Source: Psilocybe azurescens | Lineage: Eukaryota > Basidiomycota > Agaricomycetes > Agaricales > Agrocybaceae | Assembly (NCBI GenBank): GCA_023853785.1 | Contig: JAJIRX010000193.1 | Location: forward strand, 1 to 64,000 | Direction: 5' to 3' | Length of the DNA stretch: 64,000 bases | Shown: one piece after another, positions 1-11,950 of the stretch | Numbering within the stretch: the stretch's first letter is position 1 | Layout of the letters: every line of letters starts with the position of its first letter | Notes under the pieces: generated by a model | The model's input: only the letters and a program-made list of their open reading frames with translations | Database searches by the model: none | Told to the model about the DNA's origin: nothing | Translations under genes and position numbers: made by a program

Positions 1-252
1 ATTGCATTGATATAACTTAAAGAGCTACTACGTGACCACCAGGGCCTCTTAGAACATCCTACTGGTCACCATCTGCGAAAATGGAACATTGTCGGTGCAT
101 CTCCAATCAAATCTTGCTCGACTTCTGCAAGAAACCTGGACCATAGACATGGTAAGTCTTCAAAAATGTAGTATTATGCTGGTACTTACTTTTTAACCAC
201 ATATGCAACTCGTTTTGCATCCTTACCTCTCATATCAACAGGATATAGAGGA

Positions 253-489
253 TTACGCTCCGATGCGCAGGACATAGAGGTCTCCTCTCCACTGCACCCC
301 CAACTTTCTGAGTGCTTTGTTCTTCTTCAGTCCAATCAACTGCTTCTTGCACGATATCTGAAAGGGATGGGATTGGCTACCTTCCAAGAGAGTAACAGCG
401 AAGTTGTAAATCTTGGCATTTGCGACTTGATCTTTGAAAATCTGATGTGTTTGTTGAAGTAATGTAGTCCTATTATCATCCCTGAGCAA
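253..489 (-). CDS. Unknown conserved-looking C-terminal fragment
   Basis: A minus-strand reading frame of 78 codons ends in a stop at 253. It reads like protein, not noise: a run of amphipathic segments rich in Lys, Leu and Gln followed by a Trp-x-Gly-Asp-Leu-Tyr-Val-Leu-Arg near the end. I do not recognise the family. The displayed start is not an ATG, so this is probably the last exon of a gene whose upstream exons lie further right on the minus strand (towards 800) or have decayed. It lies at the left edge of a transposon-rich region and may be part of an element. Function unknown. Confidence 0.25.
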   Translation of the reverse strand: MLRDDNRTTLLQQTHQIFKDQVANAKIYNFAVTLLEGSQSHPFQISCKKQLIGLKKNKALRKLGVQWRGDLYVLRIGA

Positions 490-749
490 TAAAGGGAGAG
501 AAAATGGCTTTGCGACGTCGTGACGGAAAAGGCGACCAGTATAGGCATAATGTTTTGCCTAATAACTGTAAGTATGACTGTATGACACTCCATTGTCGTA
601 CTCACTTTCGGAGACTTGTGGATAGGCTTCTTATGTGGCATGGCAGCACAGATTACTATTGGAGGAGTAGTGTTATTGGAGCTTTGAGTTTTCGATCTCT
701 TAAAAGTATTGGATTGGTTGTGAGCGGTATTCAAGTGAAATAAATTTAT

Positions 750-1165
750 TCCAAGCCACTCAACAATAAAGTTGCCATAGTAGAGGCCCCTGTTCAAATA
801 AGAATTGGAGAATACTACTGGTGAATGGAGTTAATTAGCTATTGTAGATGTGCTGAGCACCCTACTGGCGTAATTAGCACCCCGCCACCATCAGCCACTC
901 AATTGAATTCAGTTCATTACCCGATGATGAGTTTACTCCAATAATTTCAACGTGTCTAAGCATCTAAGCCATATCGAACTTAACAATTAGCAAAACTCCA
1001 AGCATTGAGTACAGAGGATAGATACTACTGGAACTTAGCTATTGTAGATGCACATTTTCGAGGTTCATGTATTGGACTCTTTATGAGCTGCTCAACAATA
1101 CAGTTGCCATAGTACTTGAGCTAGTGGGGTCAGACAATTCAGTAAATGGAGCTGAAGTGGAGTTC
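750..1165. repeat. Degenerate internal repeats in non-coding DNA
   Basis: Two blocks (about 755-850 and 1008-1120) share short words in different order, including gctattgtagatg (837 and 1036 regions) and an AT-rich word ending in gttgccatagta (about 770 and 1100). They look like a rearranged, decayed duplication within transposon-derived sequence. Apart from these words, 800-1250 shows no gene. Confidence 0.35.
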
Positions 1166-1249
1166 AGTAATGGCACCTGTGCATTTTGAAGCGGACTAAT
1201 CACCAATAAGTAAATACCCGCATGGGCATCACATTCACTCCCGGCCACA

Positions 1250-4200
1250 ATGGCCGAACAACTTTCAATAAATTCATTGACCTAGAGTCGCCAACCGCCA
1301 CCAGCGACTCTGACATGTTCAGCCTATTCAAACTTCAATACACAACCTCAACCCCAACCTCAACCCAATGCAGATGTTTCAATGGATAACTTTGACGCAG
1401 TGCATATTTTATTTATTAACTGTAAAGTTGTTATTTTGAGCTAACTGATCTGCAGAATCGGCCTGGTGCCGTGCAACAACACTCCAAACTTATACCCGTG
1501 ACCAGCCATCCTTTAGAGCCTGCTCAAGGTACCATTCTCCCGCTGTGAATCCAGTAACAATAGAACCCTCCAGTACCAGAACAAGCCAGGCTATCCCAGG
1601 CATAACTGCCATGGCTGTTGATACAGCCACCAACCCAAACCAGTCTACACCGGATCAAGAACTGCCCATCACCCCATGGAGCGAGCAACAACACATCTCA
1701 TATCCAAATGATATGAACCTTGACGAAACGCGAGGTCAAGTAGATCCTCTCCTAGGCAACAATGCCATTTTCAAACCTCCAACATACACCCGCCGCTTCC
1801 TCAACAGCAATTTGCCAATGGCCCTCACAGAAACATCGAGCCAACATATGAACACATACCTCAGCCATTGACTCAGTCGCTGGTACCAAAGCCGTTCACG
1901 TTGAAGCCGTTTGCATTCACATTAAAACCGACACCAACTAAGCATCAAATACTCGATCAGAAGGCCGGGAAAGGGCCTGGGCAGGAAGGTTCAGCGGACA
2001 CGTTGGTCAAGCAGCACAATGACGAACCTGGGGTTTATTTACAAAACACGGAAAAAGACACAGAATGTGTAAGTTAACCATTCCTGCTGTTAGATTAACA
2101 AGGCTCACCTCATAATAGATCAAAACACGGGTCATCGAGCAAAGTGATTTTACCACAAGGCAGATGCTGGACCTGAAGGACAAAGAAATTTGCTGGATGA
2201 AGGAGAAAGTGAGTAATCAAACTGCTGCCTAATGAGTATATCAGACTTACCATATAATAATAGATGGACAAACACCAGGACAACTTCAACGAAGTCTTGG
2301 AGTGGTTATTGGCCTTGGAGCAGTCAAACAAAGAGCATGCTGCTAAGTTGGAAGCGACAGAAGCACAGCTCAAAAAAGAACGCCAAAGAATACAGAAAGA
2401 TAGAAGAGAAGCGATTTCACAAACGACAGGTAAACCAGGACAGTGCCGATAGGTTGAAAGCAACAGAAGCATGGTTCGAGAGGGAACGTCTGGAACGGCA
2501 GGAGTTGGAGGAGAAGCGAAATCGCGAATATAATGAGAAGCTGTGTGTATTGGAAAGGGAACGGAGACAGCTTGAAGAACATGCAGCGCTACTGTAAATG
2601 CACCATCAGGTATTTAAGACTTCATATTCCGAAATATTTAAAACACAAACTTACGTTGACCAATCTAGGATTACCATTCCCCACTCCTACTATGGAGGGT
2701 GTTATCCCGTCAACCAGCGGGCAACTTCCTCAGGTATCCAGCCATAGTCATCAGGAAGGAGGTGATGTAGATATGAACAATCATCCACAAGGTCAGCCTC
2801 CTGCTCCAATAGAGCACGTGACCACGGTATCACAGGTCATGTCCACCACAGCGGCACCACAAGTTACACTTACTCCCACTCCAATGTTCGACATGCATAC
2901 TGCCTCCAGTAGCGGACAGTCTCATCTAGCATCCAGAGAGGGTCGGCAAGGAGACGACAACGCAATGATGGGTGAAAACCCACAAAGCCCTTCCAAAGAC
3001 AAGGGCAAGGCTCGTGCTCCTGTTGCTGATGAAAGCTCGGGGAAGAGTTCGACCATGTCGTATCCGATGACGATGACAATGAGGTGAGCCATCCTGTTCC
3101 TAATTTTATAGTCATGCTGACGCATTGAAAGGACGATGAAGGGCTTCCTCACCGTGTCCCACCACTGTATAAATTCAAAAGCGTCCACGGGCGGGCAGGC
3201 CCCCAGCTGAAAGCTGTCTATGGTGACAATGAGCCTGCAACACCGTCTACCTCCAACAGTCCTGGACAACAAATTATTCACGGCAATGTTGACGTTGCGC
3301 AAGTCGAGGAAATTACAAAAACAGTTCTTTCGGTCTTGGTGACCACAGGTGCATTGCCAAGTGCACCACGGACACCAGCCAGAAGACAGAAACATGCTTC
3401 AGCACTGGTGAAACAACTGGCTACGAAAGCCTCTAACAGTCCATCTAAGATAATCGGGGTAAGTTCATAGCACATTCAAATCTTAATGTGGGCTAACCCA
3501 CCATGCGTATCTATCTAGAAAGCAGTTCGGCTCCACATGAATTCACTTATTGGAATCAAGAAGGATGACCAGATCCTAGGCGTCAAACTGCCTCTCCTGA
3601 ATGTTGTCGAAAAATTTGCAATTGACGAAAATCCGGTCAGCTGTCCAAGCCTAGCTCCGCTGAATTTCTGCTTCAAGTCAAACACAATCATCCATGGAAT
3701 GAGGAGTTGGTCAACCAGTTCATGCAGTCCTTCTTGTTGAAGCATAGCCTTCAATCCGAAGACCAGCCAGTTGCTTATGCCACTGTTAAACAATGTTTCA
3801 CAATCCTCAAGGCATTTGTAAAGGGCCGAAGCCAAAAGAGGGAGAAGACGAAGTGCAGACTCATGAACGGGTGGAGAAAATCAAAAAAGTAAGAAGGCAA
3901 GGTCGCACTGGGACACACGACACCGTGGGGTGGGTTTGTTTTTCGATTTTCTACATTTTGGGAGACTTATGCAATTCTAGTTGTCGAGTAACCGACTCGA
4001 AACCACCAACGACAATCGAAAGGGAGGAGCGGATCCTGCTTGGGAGTTTCTGTACCAAGTAGCACACATGCTGACCACAGAGGGCATGTCTTCTGACGAG
4101 AGTGGACCTGAAGAACATAAATTCACAATCAGGATCCGACAGTGGCGCAGCGCTGCATTGATTCTGTACCTGACAATCATCGACCGTGATATGAACAAGA

Positions 4201-4405
4201 GGACTGGGCTGGGCAACCCTGTGCCAGGGAACCCGGCTAGGCAGCGTGTAAGGATGGGGGATCATTAGCCGCTCGAGGGCGATTCCAGGATTGCCAGAGA
4301 ACTTCTACGATGTGACTTGGTACGCTGGCCTGAGCGAGAGTACTAAAATTGACCTCCAGCCAAAACCCGCTATAGTTCTACCAGCAATCATGATGGACAA
4401 TTAGA
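1250..4405 (+). CDS. Transposon-associated coiled-coil protein, multi-exon
   Basis: The frame is split by several short introns. The N-terminal part is Pro/Gln/Ser/Thr rich. It is followed by a strong charged coiled coil (about 2264-2597, repeats of Leu-Glu-x-Glu-Arg), a disordered Ser/Pro/Gln segment (2680-3087), and a C-terminal region that begins with Lys-Ala-Val-Arg-Leu-His-Met-Asn near 3520 and contains GMSSDES (4087-4107). The C-terminus, LPENFYDVTWYAGL at about 4292-4333, ends at the stop at 4403-4405. From memory, proteins with this tail are abundant in Agaricomycete genomes near transposons; I know no function. One G too many in the run at 4256-4260 breaks the frame just before the conserved tail. 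The start is uncertain: an ATG at 1250 meets an early stop, so the true start may be spliced. It lies directly upstream of a palindrome cluster and a Tnp2 transposase on the same strand, so it may be the second gene of that element. Confidence 0.5.
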
Positions 4406-4516
4406 TAGCGACAATAGGCAAAGAAAGTTGTATATACCTAGAGAATATTCGAATCGTTGATCAACCATGATAGCGACAACAAAAAGTAAACGCCAGAGAC
4501 AGTGGACTAAGGCAGA

Positions 4517-5217
4517 GTGTCCTGGGCACCCAGAACACTCTGAGTAGGCCTGAGTTCAAGCAGAAGGGGAGACAGTTAGGTGGTGACAATAGGCTGGGGA
4601 AAGAGTGCATACCTAGTGCATAACTAGCAATCGATCGAAGAGCGTGGACCACCAAAATGTCAACAATATGAATCAGGCTAAGATTGTCTGAAGTAGCGTG
4701 TCCTGGACACCCAGGACACTCTGAGGAAGATTGTTCTCGAGTTGAAGAGATGTTGATAGTGTCCTGGACACCCAGGACACTCGAAAGGATTGTGGACGTT
4801 AGAGATGATAAGAGTGTGTGTCATCGTGAGAGCATGTGTGATTGTTTGGCTATGGGTTTGAAGCCAAACAAATGTGACTGATTGCATGATTGTTTGGTTA
4901 CAGGGCTTCAAGCCAAACAGACACACTTATCGAAACCCGCTCTAATCTGCTCTCTCTAACCCACTCTTACTCAATGTTGTTCTGGGTGCCCAGAACAGCG
5001 TTGTACTCTGCGTTGCCTTTGCAATGCTCTAATGGAAACCTGGGTGTCCAGGTTTTCTTTTGTGCCTACTTGTTGAGTGAATGAGTGCGACAAGGTCACC
5101 ATGGTGAGTGTGTTATTGTTCTCTAAGTCGACCACGATGCTTACTTTAAGAGACCACAGAATGCGAACACCCTTCCCATCTTTCTCCCCGTCCTCTGTGT
5201 TCTGGTGCCCAGAACAC
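4517..5217. repeat. Cluster of six palindromic repeats (CACTA subterminal type)
   Basis: Six near-palindromes share the plan GTGTYCTGG..CCAGRACAC. They lie at 4517-4538, 4698-4719, 4759-4780, 4978-4997, 5037-5054 and 5197-5217. The third matches the second exactly over 22 bases; the sixth is close to a perfect palindrome with inner GTGTTCTGG and CCAGAACAC. They occupy the 700 bases immediately before the transposase start. In plant CACTA elements, clustered subterminal motifs are binding sites for the element's own DNA-binding protein; that these serve the same purpose is inference. Confidence 0.7.
4843..4919. repeat. Second palindrome family, two copies
   Basis: Two imperfect palindromes of 28-29 bases lie at 4843-4870 and 4891-4919. 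Each has arms TGTTTGG and CCAAACA around a G/T-rich centre containing aagccaaaca. They sit inside the cluster of the first palindrome family, in its longest gap, which supports one functional end region carrying two motif types. Confidence 0.55.
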
Positions 5218-5323
5218 GTTCTTGTTCCATAAACGTGCTTTCTAGCTGACTCGGTTTCTCGTCAGTCACTCGATCACTCTCAGACTGTTAGATGTTTTCT
5301 GATTGACGATATAACTACAGGAA

Positions 5324-8300
5324 ATGCCCACTCGAACGTGCACATGCTCCACTAGCCAATGCAGGCTTGTTGAAGGTGGAGTAGAGCTGGACATTCACAC
5401 CTACAACAACCATCTCCACAAGGATCGGGCGTTTTTTGCCAACAAACTTGCTGAAGATTCAAAGCAAGTTCTTGACGATGAAATCGAGAAAGTCGGGCAA
5501 CATTTCGCCTCCCTGGCCATCTCTGATTCCATCCCTGCTCCATCGTCAGCTCCAGGTGATCGACTCTGGTCGCAACCAGGCGACAATGATGAAAATTCCT
5601 TGGTGTCGCCGTCTTCCAAGCCACAATCTTCCCGTCAACAAATTATTCGCAACCTCCTTTCCCGTCTTGCTGAGATCGAATCCGCTGTGGATATTCTTGC
5701 TGCCAACATAGCTGTCGAACTTGAGAAACTACACACAATTCCACTTACAAATGCATTTCCACTGAGGCACCACCATGCCGAGTGTATCTGCATCCAGACC
5801 AATCTCAGCAAAGTTGTGTACATGGCGGTGCCCGTCACTGCCATGAAACGTCAAGTCTCAGGCAAAGTGGATGATATTGCGGAAAAGTTGGAGGAGGCAA
5901 AGCTATCCTGGGTCAGGAACAGGAAAACATCGAATTCATGGCAGGATGCAGAAACTCCTGGTATCAAATTTTCTACAGGTAAGACAGATCACAATCACAT
6001 ACATGACATTCTGAATTTAATATCGAACATATAGACCGCTTCTTCAATCCGCTGCTTGCTTGTGTCGATCCCATCCTCCAGTTATCTATTTTCATCGCCA
6101 TTGTATTCCAGACACTTTTCAGCGTCAGTTGAAGTGGCACATCTGCCCTGATGGAAATGTTGCAATACCTAGTACAACTATCGTTCATGCAAACCAATGC
6201 CGATTTGTCTGCACGCTGACCAAAAGGTGCTATCCAACTTTCCATCTGATTGTCGGTCATTTAAGAACTCTCTCGACCTGGAGGCTGACACCGTCATTTA
6301 TGCGGTCTGCCCCAATGACAAATGTCAAGCCACGTCGCCCGCGAAGTACAAAGATGGGTCTCCCGTCGCTATATACCCATCCCGCTGCAAAGCGCGTCAT
6401 ATGGGCAGACGGTGCAATGAACAGCTCCTATGTCCTCAAGTGGTTGAGAAGCATACAATCTACACGCCGATAAAACCTTTCGTCTACTTCAACCCCATCA
6501 CTTGGCTTGGACGACTTCTTTCACGCCCTGGAGTTGAAGCAGATATGGACAAATCGTGGGATAGGTCTAAGACCCCGCCAGGAGTTGCCTGCACAATGCA
6601 CGACATCTTTGACGGCGATGTTGTCTGCAAATTCAAAGGACCAGATGGTACTCATTTCAGTGTAGGGAATGGTGAGGGACGCTATGTCTTCTCTCTATCG
6701 ATCAATTTCTTCAACCCGCTGGGCAACAAACAAGCAGGAAAGAAAGTCTCAATTGGTCTTGTCACCCTCGTTTGCCTTAATCTACCCCCTGATATTCGCT
6801 ATAAGCCTGAGAACATGTTTCTCGCTGGTGTGATTCCTGGGCCAAACGAACCTCCTTTGTCTGCGATCAATCACTTCCTCAAACCCTTAGTCGACGACTT
6901 CCTCAAGTTCTGGAATCCTGGTGTCCACTTCAGCTGAACTGACGGTCATCCAGATGGGGCGATTGGTGTGATGCGCCATAGTGTGTGTTGTCTGTGACTT
7001 GCCTGCTGCCCAAAAACAGCAGGCTTTGCGTCGAGTGCCCATACTCATTTCTGTTCAATTTGCGAGTGTGACCTCAAAATGCATGGATATGGGCATCTCG
7101 ATTATGCCTCTTGGTATCGGAGAACCAACGAAAGCTGTCAACGAACAGCCAAACAATTCAGAAGGGCTGGTTCAAATCCTACAGCTGATGGAATTGTCGC
7201 TAGCACTGGCGTTCGCTGGTCGCAGCTCCTTCGACTTCCCTATTTTGATCCATCAAACTTTGTTGTTGTAGACACAATGCACAACCTTTTCCTTGGCCTC
7301 ATCCGCTGAACACTTTGATACCATTCTAGGGCTACGAGTTCCTAAAGCCGAGAAGGAACCACCCGTTTTCAATGCCAAAATCTCTGATGCATGGAAGCAG
7401 ATGAGTAAGGGTGAATGTGCATCAATGAGGCAGATTATCCGCTGGTTGGAGCATCCTATGTGTCGGGACCTTCGGACAGAGGCAGGGAGGTTGATGTGGC
7501 AGAAGCGATTCTCTTCACAGCACCTCTCAGTTTTGAGGGTGGTAGCTATTGAGCTTGGCTGTAAGCCGATTACAACCGATATCGCAAGACAAAGGAGCCA
7601 AACTGTGCAGATTATTCTTGTGGCATTCTTTATTGGGTAGGTCTCCTTTCATTCCTTGTCATCTCATTTTCTTATGTTTTATATTTCCAGCGAATGTATA
7701 AAACTGAAGTCAACTATGATCCAGAGGGTCATTTGGCATCAGGCACCCAGTGCGGGCACGTTCTCACACAGGAGGAGGCCGTAGAAATACATTCCGACAT
7801 TCAACACCTGGTTCGACCATCATGGCTGACATCCCTGCCAGCCAAACTTGGTTTGAGCAGTCATGGAAAGCTTAAGGCTGACCAATGGCGTGTTCTTGGA
7901 ACGACTCTCCTACCTATTACCTTGACTCGCCTCTGGTCCAATTCTGATGGAACCGACAACTGTTCTGAGAGGTGCTGCCACATCCTTGAAATCACCCTCC
8001 ACCTTGTTTCTGCAGTTGTCACTGCCACCTCTCATGTCACCTCAGCCATGCATGCAGAAACTTACCTCAACCACATTCTTGCGTACCTTCATGGCTTGAA
8101 GGCACTGTTCCCAGAGTACAAATTTGTTCTGAATCAACACATGGCCATTCATCTCTATGAATACCTTGTATTCTATGGTCCAGTTCATTCATGGTGGACC
8201 TTTCCATTTGAAAGGGTTATCGGCATGCTGCAATGAATCTCGACGAATTATAAGCCAAGTAGGTCTTGAATTTTAATTCTTTATGACTGTACTGACAAGT

Positions 8301-9056
8301 TCTAGGCAAATATGAAGAAACTATCTCACGTTCATTTATGCGAGCAAGTAACCTACGGAATCTCTTTCATAGAGTTGGAACTCCAGAGGTCATCCATAAC
8401 TGCGAGCACATGCTGAAAAGCCTCATCAACCCAGAAGTCCGAAGTACTCTCATGACTGATATTCTCAGCCTCTCACAAGACCAAGGAAACAATGACGAAG
8501 AGCAGGTGGAGGATTTTATGGCTCAGAAAAAGCACTCAGCAACACCTCTTCCAGAAGCACTTGAGGCGTGTTTTGTCAAATCCTTTGATCAGCTGTTGGA
8601 TGTGACTGTCTTGTCGCATATTGCAATTAATGGCATAACATATTCGACATCCTGGAAGCATCTCGGTAATTCGTCTATACTACTCTATTCTGGTTCTCCA
8701 AACAAATATTTGCCGGCACGTATTGATTATATCACGCAAGTCAACTTTGAAGATAATGACAACCCGTGTACTGTAACTTATGTTGCTGCCCAGAAATACA
8801 AGCTGGCCAATGTGTGTGCTGATCCATTTGTCTCTTTCCCTCTACTTCAAGCACAGCTTTGGAGTCGGAAACTTGGAGAGCTAGAGTTGTTTCGCCTGGA
8901 TGACATTCTTTCCCATTTTGCCTACCTACCTTTACAATGGGAAGAAGAGGATTTAATGGTCATGATATCCCTGTCCCGTGTAAGTCTCCCCTTGCCAGAG
9001 ACTGACCTGATAATGTAGGCAAGCGACTCACTCATGTGGACCTTGCAGTGACTCCC
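5324..9056 (+). pseudogene. Decayed Tnp2-type (CACTA/EnSpm) transposase
   Basis: The protein starts at the ATG at 5324 with a Cys-containing N-terminus (CTCSTSQCRL) followed by a long helical region. The central block at 6700-6930 has the family hallmarks NLPPDIRYKPENMFLAGVIP and GPNEPPLSAINHFLKPL. Further on are MHNLFLGLIR near 7280-7309 and HMAIHLYEYLVFYGPVHSWW near 8140-8200, followed by FPFERVIGML. The C-terminal region runs to about 9018, with possible extension to 9056. Tnp2 is a DDE transposase moving CACTA elements by cut and paste. This copy is inactive: in-frame TGA codons stand at 6935 and 8234, the frame shifts near 7309, and other breaks lie between 6150 and 6200. Both TGA codons fall where Arg would fit, consistent with CGA to TGA change. 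Terminal inverted repeats were not identified. Confidence 0.8.
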
Positions 9057-9768
9057 TCAGCATGCAATTTATTTTATCCTGCCTAAAATGTATAGTTTTA
9101 GAAATTATTTTATATTACCTAAAACATAATATCAACGTTGAATGTTATCTTTCATTTAAAAACTCGACAAACACAACAAAAACACTTGGTTTGTGTTACA
9201 TTCATGTCTCCCAAAAATATCTTGTTTTTATCTGCACAATTTCTTCCACAAAGGAAATATTTCCTGAAATGGTTTTGAAATTTATAAATCTTACGCAAAC
9301 TCTTCAATTTTAACTCAAACAAATGCTTTAAAAGGGAACTTTTTTAGCAGATTTTCTGTATTAAGAAATATTGAGTTCGAAATGAATTTTATATATCGTA
9401 AAAGCAGGCAAAAATGCAAACACGTTTAATAAATTTTCTGAATCATTTTTCATTGACATAAATAACCCTGTGCCAGCAGTGTAGGGAATGTAGCTGATCA
9501 AATGTTTGAAGTGGAGATTGAAAGTTGGAATGGAGATTGAAGTGGACTGTGAATGGGCTTTGACGTTGAATATTGAGGGATGTGCTTCAGATAAAAATGC
9601 AAAATAATAACCCTGGCTTCTGCATGCAATGGGAGTCAAGACAGATGCTCTAAGCTTATAGATAAATCTCATATCCAATCAAAATTGGTGTATGACATTG
9701 TGTGGTTTAAAATATGCTCCTATTGAAAATACAAAATGTGACTGCTAGGTTTTGCACAAATGGCAGTG
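9057..9768. other. AT-rich non-coding stretch
   Basis: This segment is strongly AT-rich with short open frames of low-complexity composition (for example 9062-9313) that look like chance. Around 9508-9545 the word tggagattgaa is repeated three times within 40 bases. I see no gene, no terminal repeats and no counterpart of the palindromes at 4517-5217, so the 3' end of the transposon cannot be placed here with confidence. Confidence 0.5.
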
Positions 9769-10010
9769 TACACCATTCACTGTTGTCTTTTAATATTTTG
9801 CTTCTTGTTATCAGCACCTCATATAATATTTTAGACTCTTGTTCATATTGCATGTGCCTATCTCAAGCCATGTTCAATATTACATTGTGCAGCAACACAA
9901 CAGGGCCTGGATTACAGCTCTCGAGTCTGGGCAAGGAACCCACGGCACCCTGAAGTGACATCTAATTTTAGAACTCATGCTGATTTTAGTAAGTTCAAAG
10001 GGAAGAACAG
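9769..10010 (+). repeat. Direct repeat, left copy (CpG-depleted)
   Basis: This stretch aligns with 13760-14030 over its whole length, with two indels of about 13-18 bases. Most substitutions are C to T or G to A in this copy at positions that are CpG in the right copy: ccgccg against ctgttg, acgcga against acacaa, agcgac against agtgac. The two copies flank the HNH and MOV10-like genes. Confidence 0.85.
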
Positions 10011-10133
10011 TTTTTGTACAGGTCTACTACAGCAGATGCAAATGATTGTTCTGAGCTAATGAAGAGTAGAAATACATCTATAGCGATATTTGTAGCAGAA
10101 ACCACAAATATAACAACACAATATATGTACAAT

Positions 10134-11573
10134 TCACTGCACCTTGACCAACTCAAATTGCTTGGTAATAGTTTCCTTCAATAATTGTTTTTCCATCACA
10201 TCTTCTAGCTCTGGCCAGGATCGCACAGGGGGAACATTGCCCTTGTCATCTTTATATATGTCTAACAGCTCGTCGAAAAATTTCCCCGCACCACTCATAT
10301 TCAAAACTCCAGCTATGGTGGCATGAATGTGAATATATAGAGGGTTAGGCAAATCAATGGAACGGTTCATCTTGCGAGTAGAGCTGGAGGGGAAATCATT
10401 GCTGCGGTCTCTGAATGTGATACGATTGTTTTCAGGTTTTTTCAGTATTCCTCCACCTGTAAAGACCTTCAGGTCGTATACATGCTCCGTCTAGATGCAT
10501 TGTCAACTCAATGGAATCAACCAAGTTTCATACTCCTCACCTCTGTTTGCTTCAAGCACCAGTGAAAATTATCAAACCCATCGTGTGCATTTTTTCCAGG
10601 ATAATGCCGTTGTCGGCGTCATCTATCCTTTCATGCAATTCCTCCAGATTCTTGACTGGAATACGAGTAAAATTGACTAATATGTCAAATGTTGTCACAG
10701 CGGACTTGTACTGCGTGTAATTGATAAACAACGTTTGGCCAACAAATACCTTGGATCGAATGGTGGGGTGACTCACGGATTTGGAGCCATTAAATTGACA
10801 GATCGCCCTACGAAGTATGTGAGCGCCGTTCAATCGAACTCTAGGTGTATCATCTGATGGCTGAGGGTGTGACCAGTCTTCAAACCCTGTTAAGACACAT
10901 GTATATCCGTCTCGCAGCAGTACCTTGAGGGGCGGTCAAACAAAGCAATATTTGGGTCAGAGGACACCCACGTACATCGTTGCGGAATGATTTTGCCCTA
11001 TTGCCCACTCCTTCCCGAAGATAGGATGCTGTTTCGTCGATGGTCGGGGTCGCAATGTCAGAAGGAGTTTCATTGAGTTGGTTTCCGTGACCCCTGGTTG
11101 TTTTAACTAAAAAGAAATGTCAGATTCCATTCCAGTGATCAGGAAATGCAAGCAGGACTGACAAATGAATAGAAGATGAGTAAGCCAGCTTGAAGTGCCT
11201 CTATTTCGTCCTTTTCTTTGGAACACGCCAAAATGGCGCATGCCACATATCGCTTTCCACTCTCGCCTCCGCCTTCGTCAGCGCAAGTAAGCATAGCGAG
11301 CATGACTTTATCGAGCCCCACAGATATTTCTTTGGAATCCTTCTGGTGTGTGTAGATACTGCTTGGGTGAGATGCGAACTTTTCCTTGATTATCGTCTCT
11401 GCTTTATCGGCGAGTTCCTGAATTGGGGCACCGCTCTCTTCAAGTTTGAGTGCGTCAATACTTGGCTTGAGTTTTTCCTCGTAAATTTTGACCGAACTTT
11501 CCGAAGAACAAGACGTAAGGGTAGACAATGTTGAGACATTAGACTGTAAGGAGTCATTTCTGTTGTGAGACAT
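10134..11573 (-). CDS. HNH nuclease domain protein (HNH_2-like)
   Basis: Four exons on the minus strand: 11573-11163, 11106-10976, 10923-10541 and 10484-10134, starting at the ATG at 11573. The N-terminal 140 residues are Ser/Thr rich then helical. Exon 3 opens with LLRDGYTCVLTGFEDW, followed by NGAHILRRAI and later NGIILEKMHTMG; a Cys and His arrangement of this kind is the layout of fungal HNH_2 nuclease domains, which bind a metal and cut DNA. Two homopolymers appear one base short (10574-10576 and 11163-11165); with them the exons sum to 426 codons, and the restored frame gives the His-x3-Gly-Phe-Asp motif expected at the end of the HNH core. Molecular target unknown. It is transcribed away from the adjacent MOV10-like helicase, and both lie between direct repeats. 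Confidence 0.7.
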
Positions 11574-11659
11574 TGGATACGTCGTGGTTGGTTCGTAGCA
11601 AGAGCAGAAGATGAGATGTGTAATCTCGATTGGATGTGGATAAAGCTTGACAAAGGTTG

Positions 11660-11885
11660 TTATTCATGTCTGAACCAACAGTTGCATTTTTGCAAAAGGG
11701 CTAGATGGAAAGATAAGATTAGAGAAAAGATTAGATAACGAGTGTGGGCCGGATCGTCGCACATCTCCCAACCTATGTACTCCACACCATTGCATGTCGG
11801 ACAAACGTCTTGATTTGTCAATACGGCTCCCCGGACATCGTCTAGATTTATGTACCTGCTAGGAGATCTACTCTCCCTTGCCTGC
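11660..11885 (-). CDS. Unassigned open frame with CxxC...C zinc-like motif
   Basis: In the spacer between the two divergent genes, the minus strand carries an open frame without ATG reading VCPTCNGVEYIGWEMCDD in the middle (about 11725-11805) and ending at 11660. The composition is protein-like and the Cys pattern (C-x2-C-x9-C) would suit a zinc knuckle. A possible acceptor (ttgcgcag) precedes it at about 11885. It could be an upstream exon of a gene replaced by the HNH gene, or a relic. It overlaps the supposed 5' part of the helicase on the other strand. Confidence 0.25.
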
Positions 11886-11950
11886 GCAACCGTGAGTCAA
11901 CCACGAACAGTCCAAAGTGTACTGGTATTAATTCTGTGTTGACTATTAGC

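Noticed and set aside
336..797. 153-codon minus-strand frame.
   Set aside because: It overlaps the more protein-like frame at 253-489 in another phase and has a composition typical of AT-rich chance frames.
9062..9313. Plus-strand frame downstream of the transposase.
   Set aside because: AT-rich low-complexity translation without motifs; no intron signals or homology.
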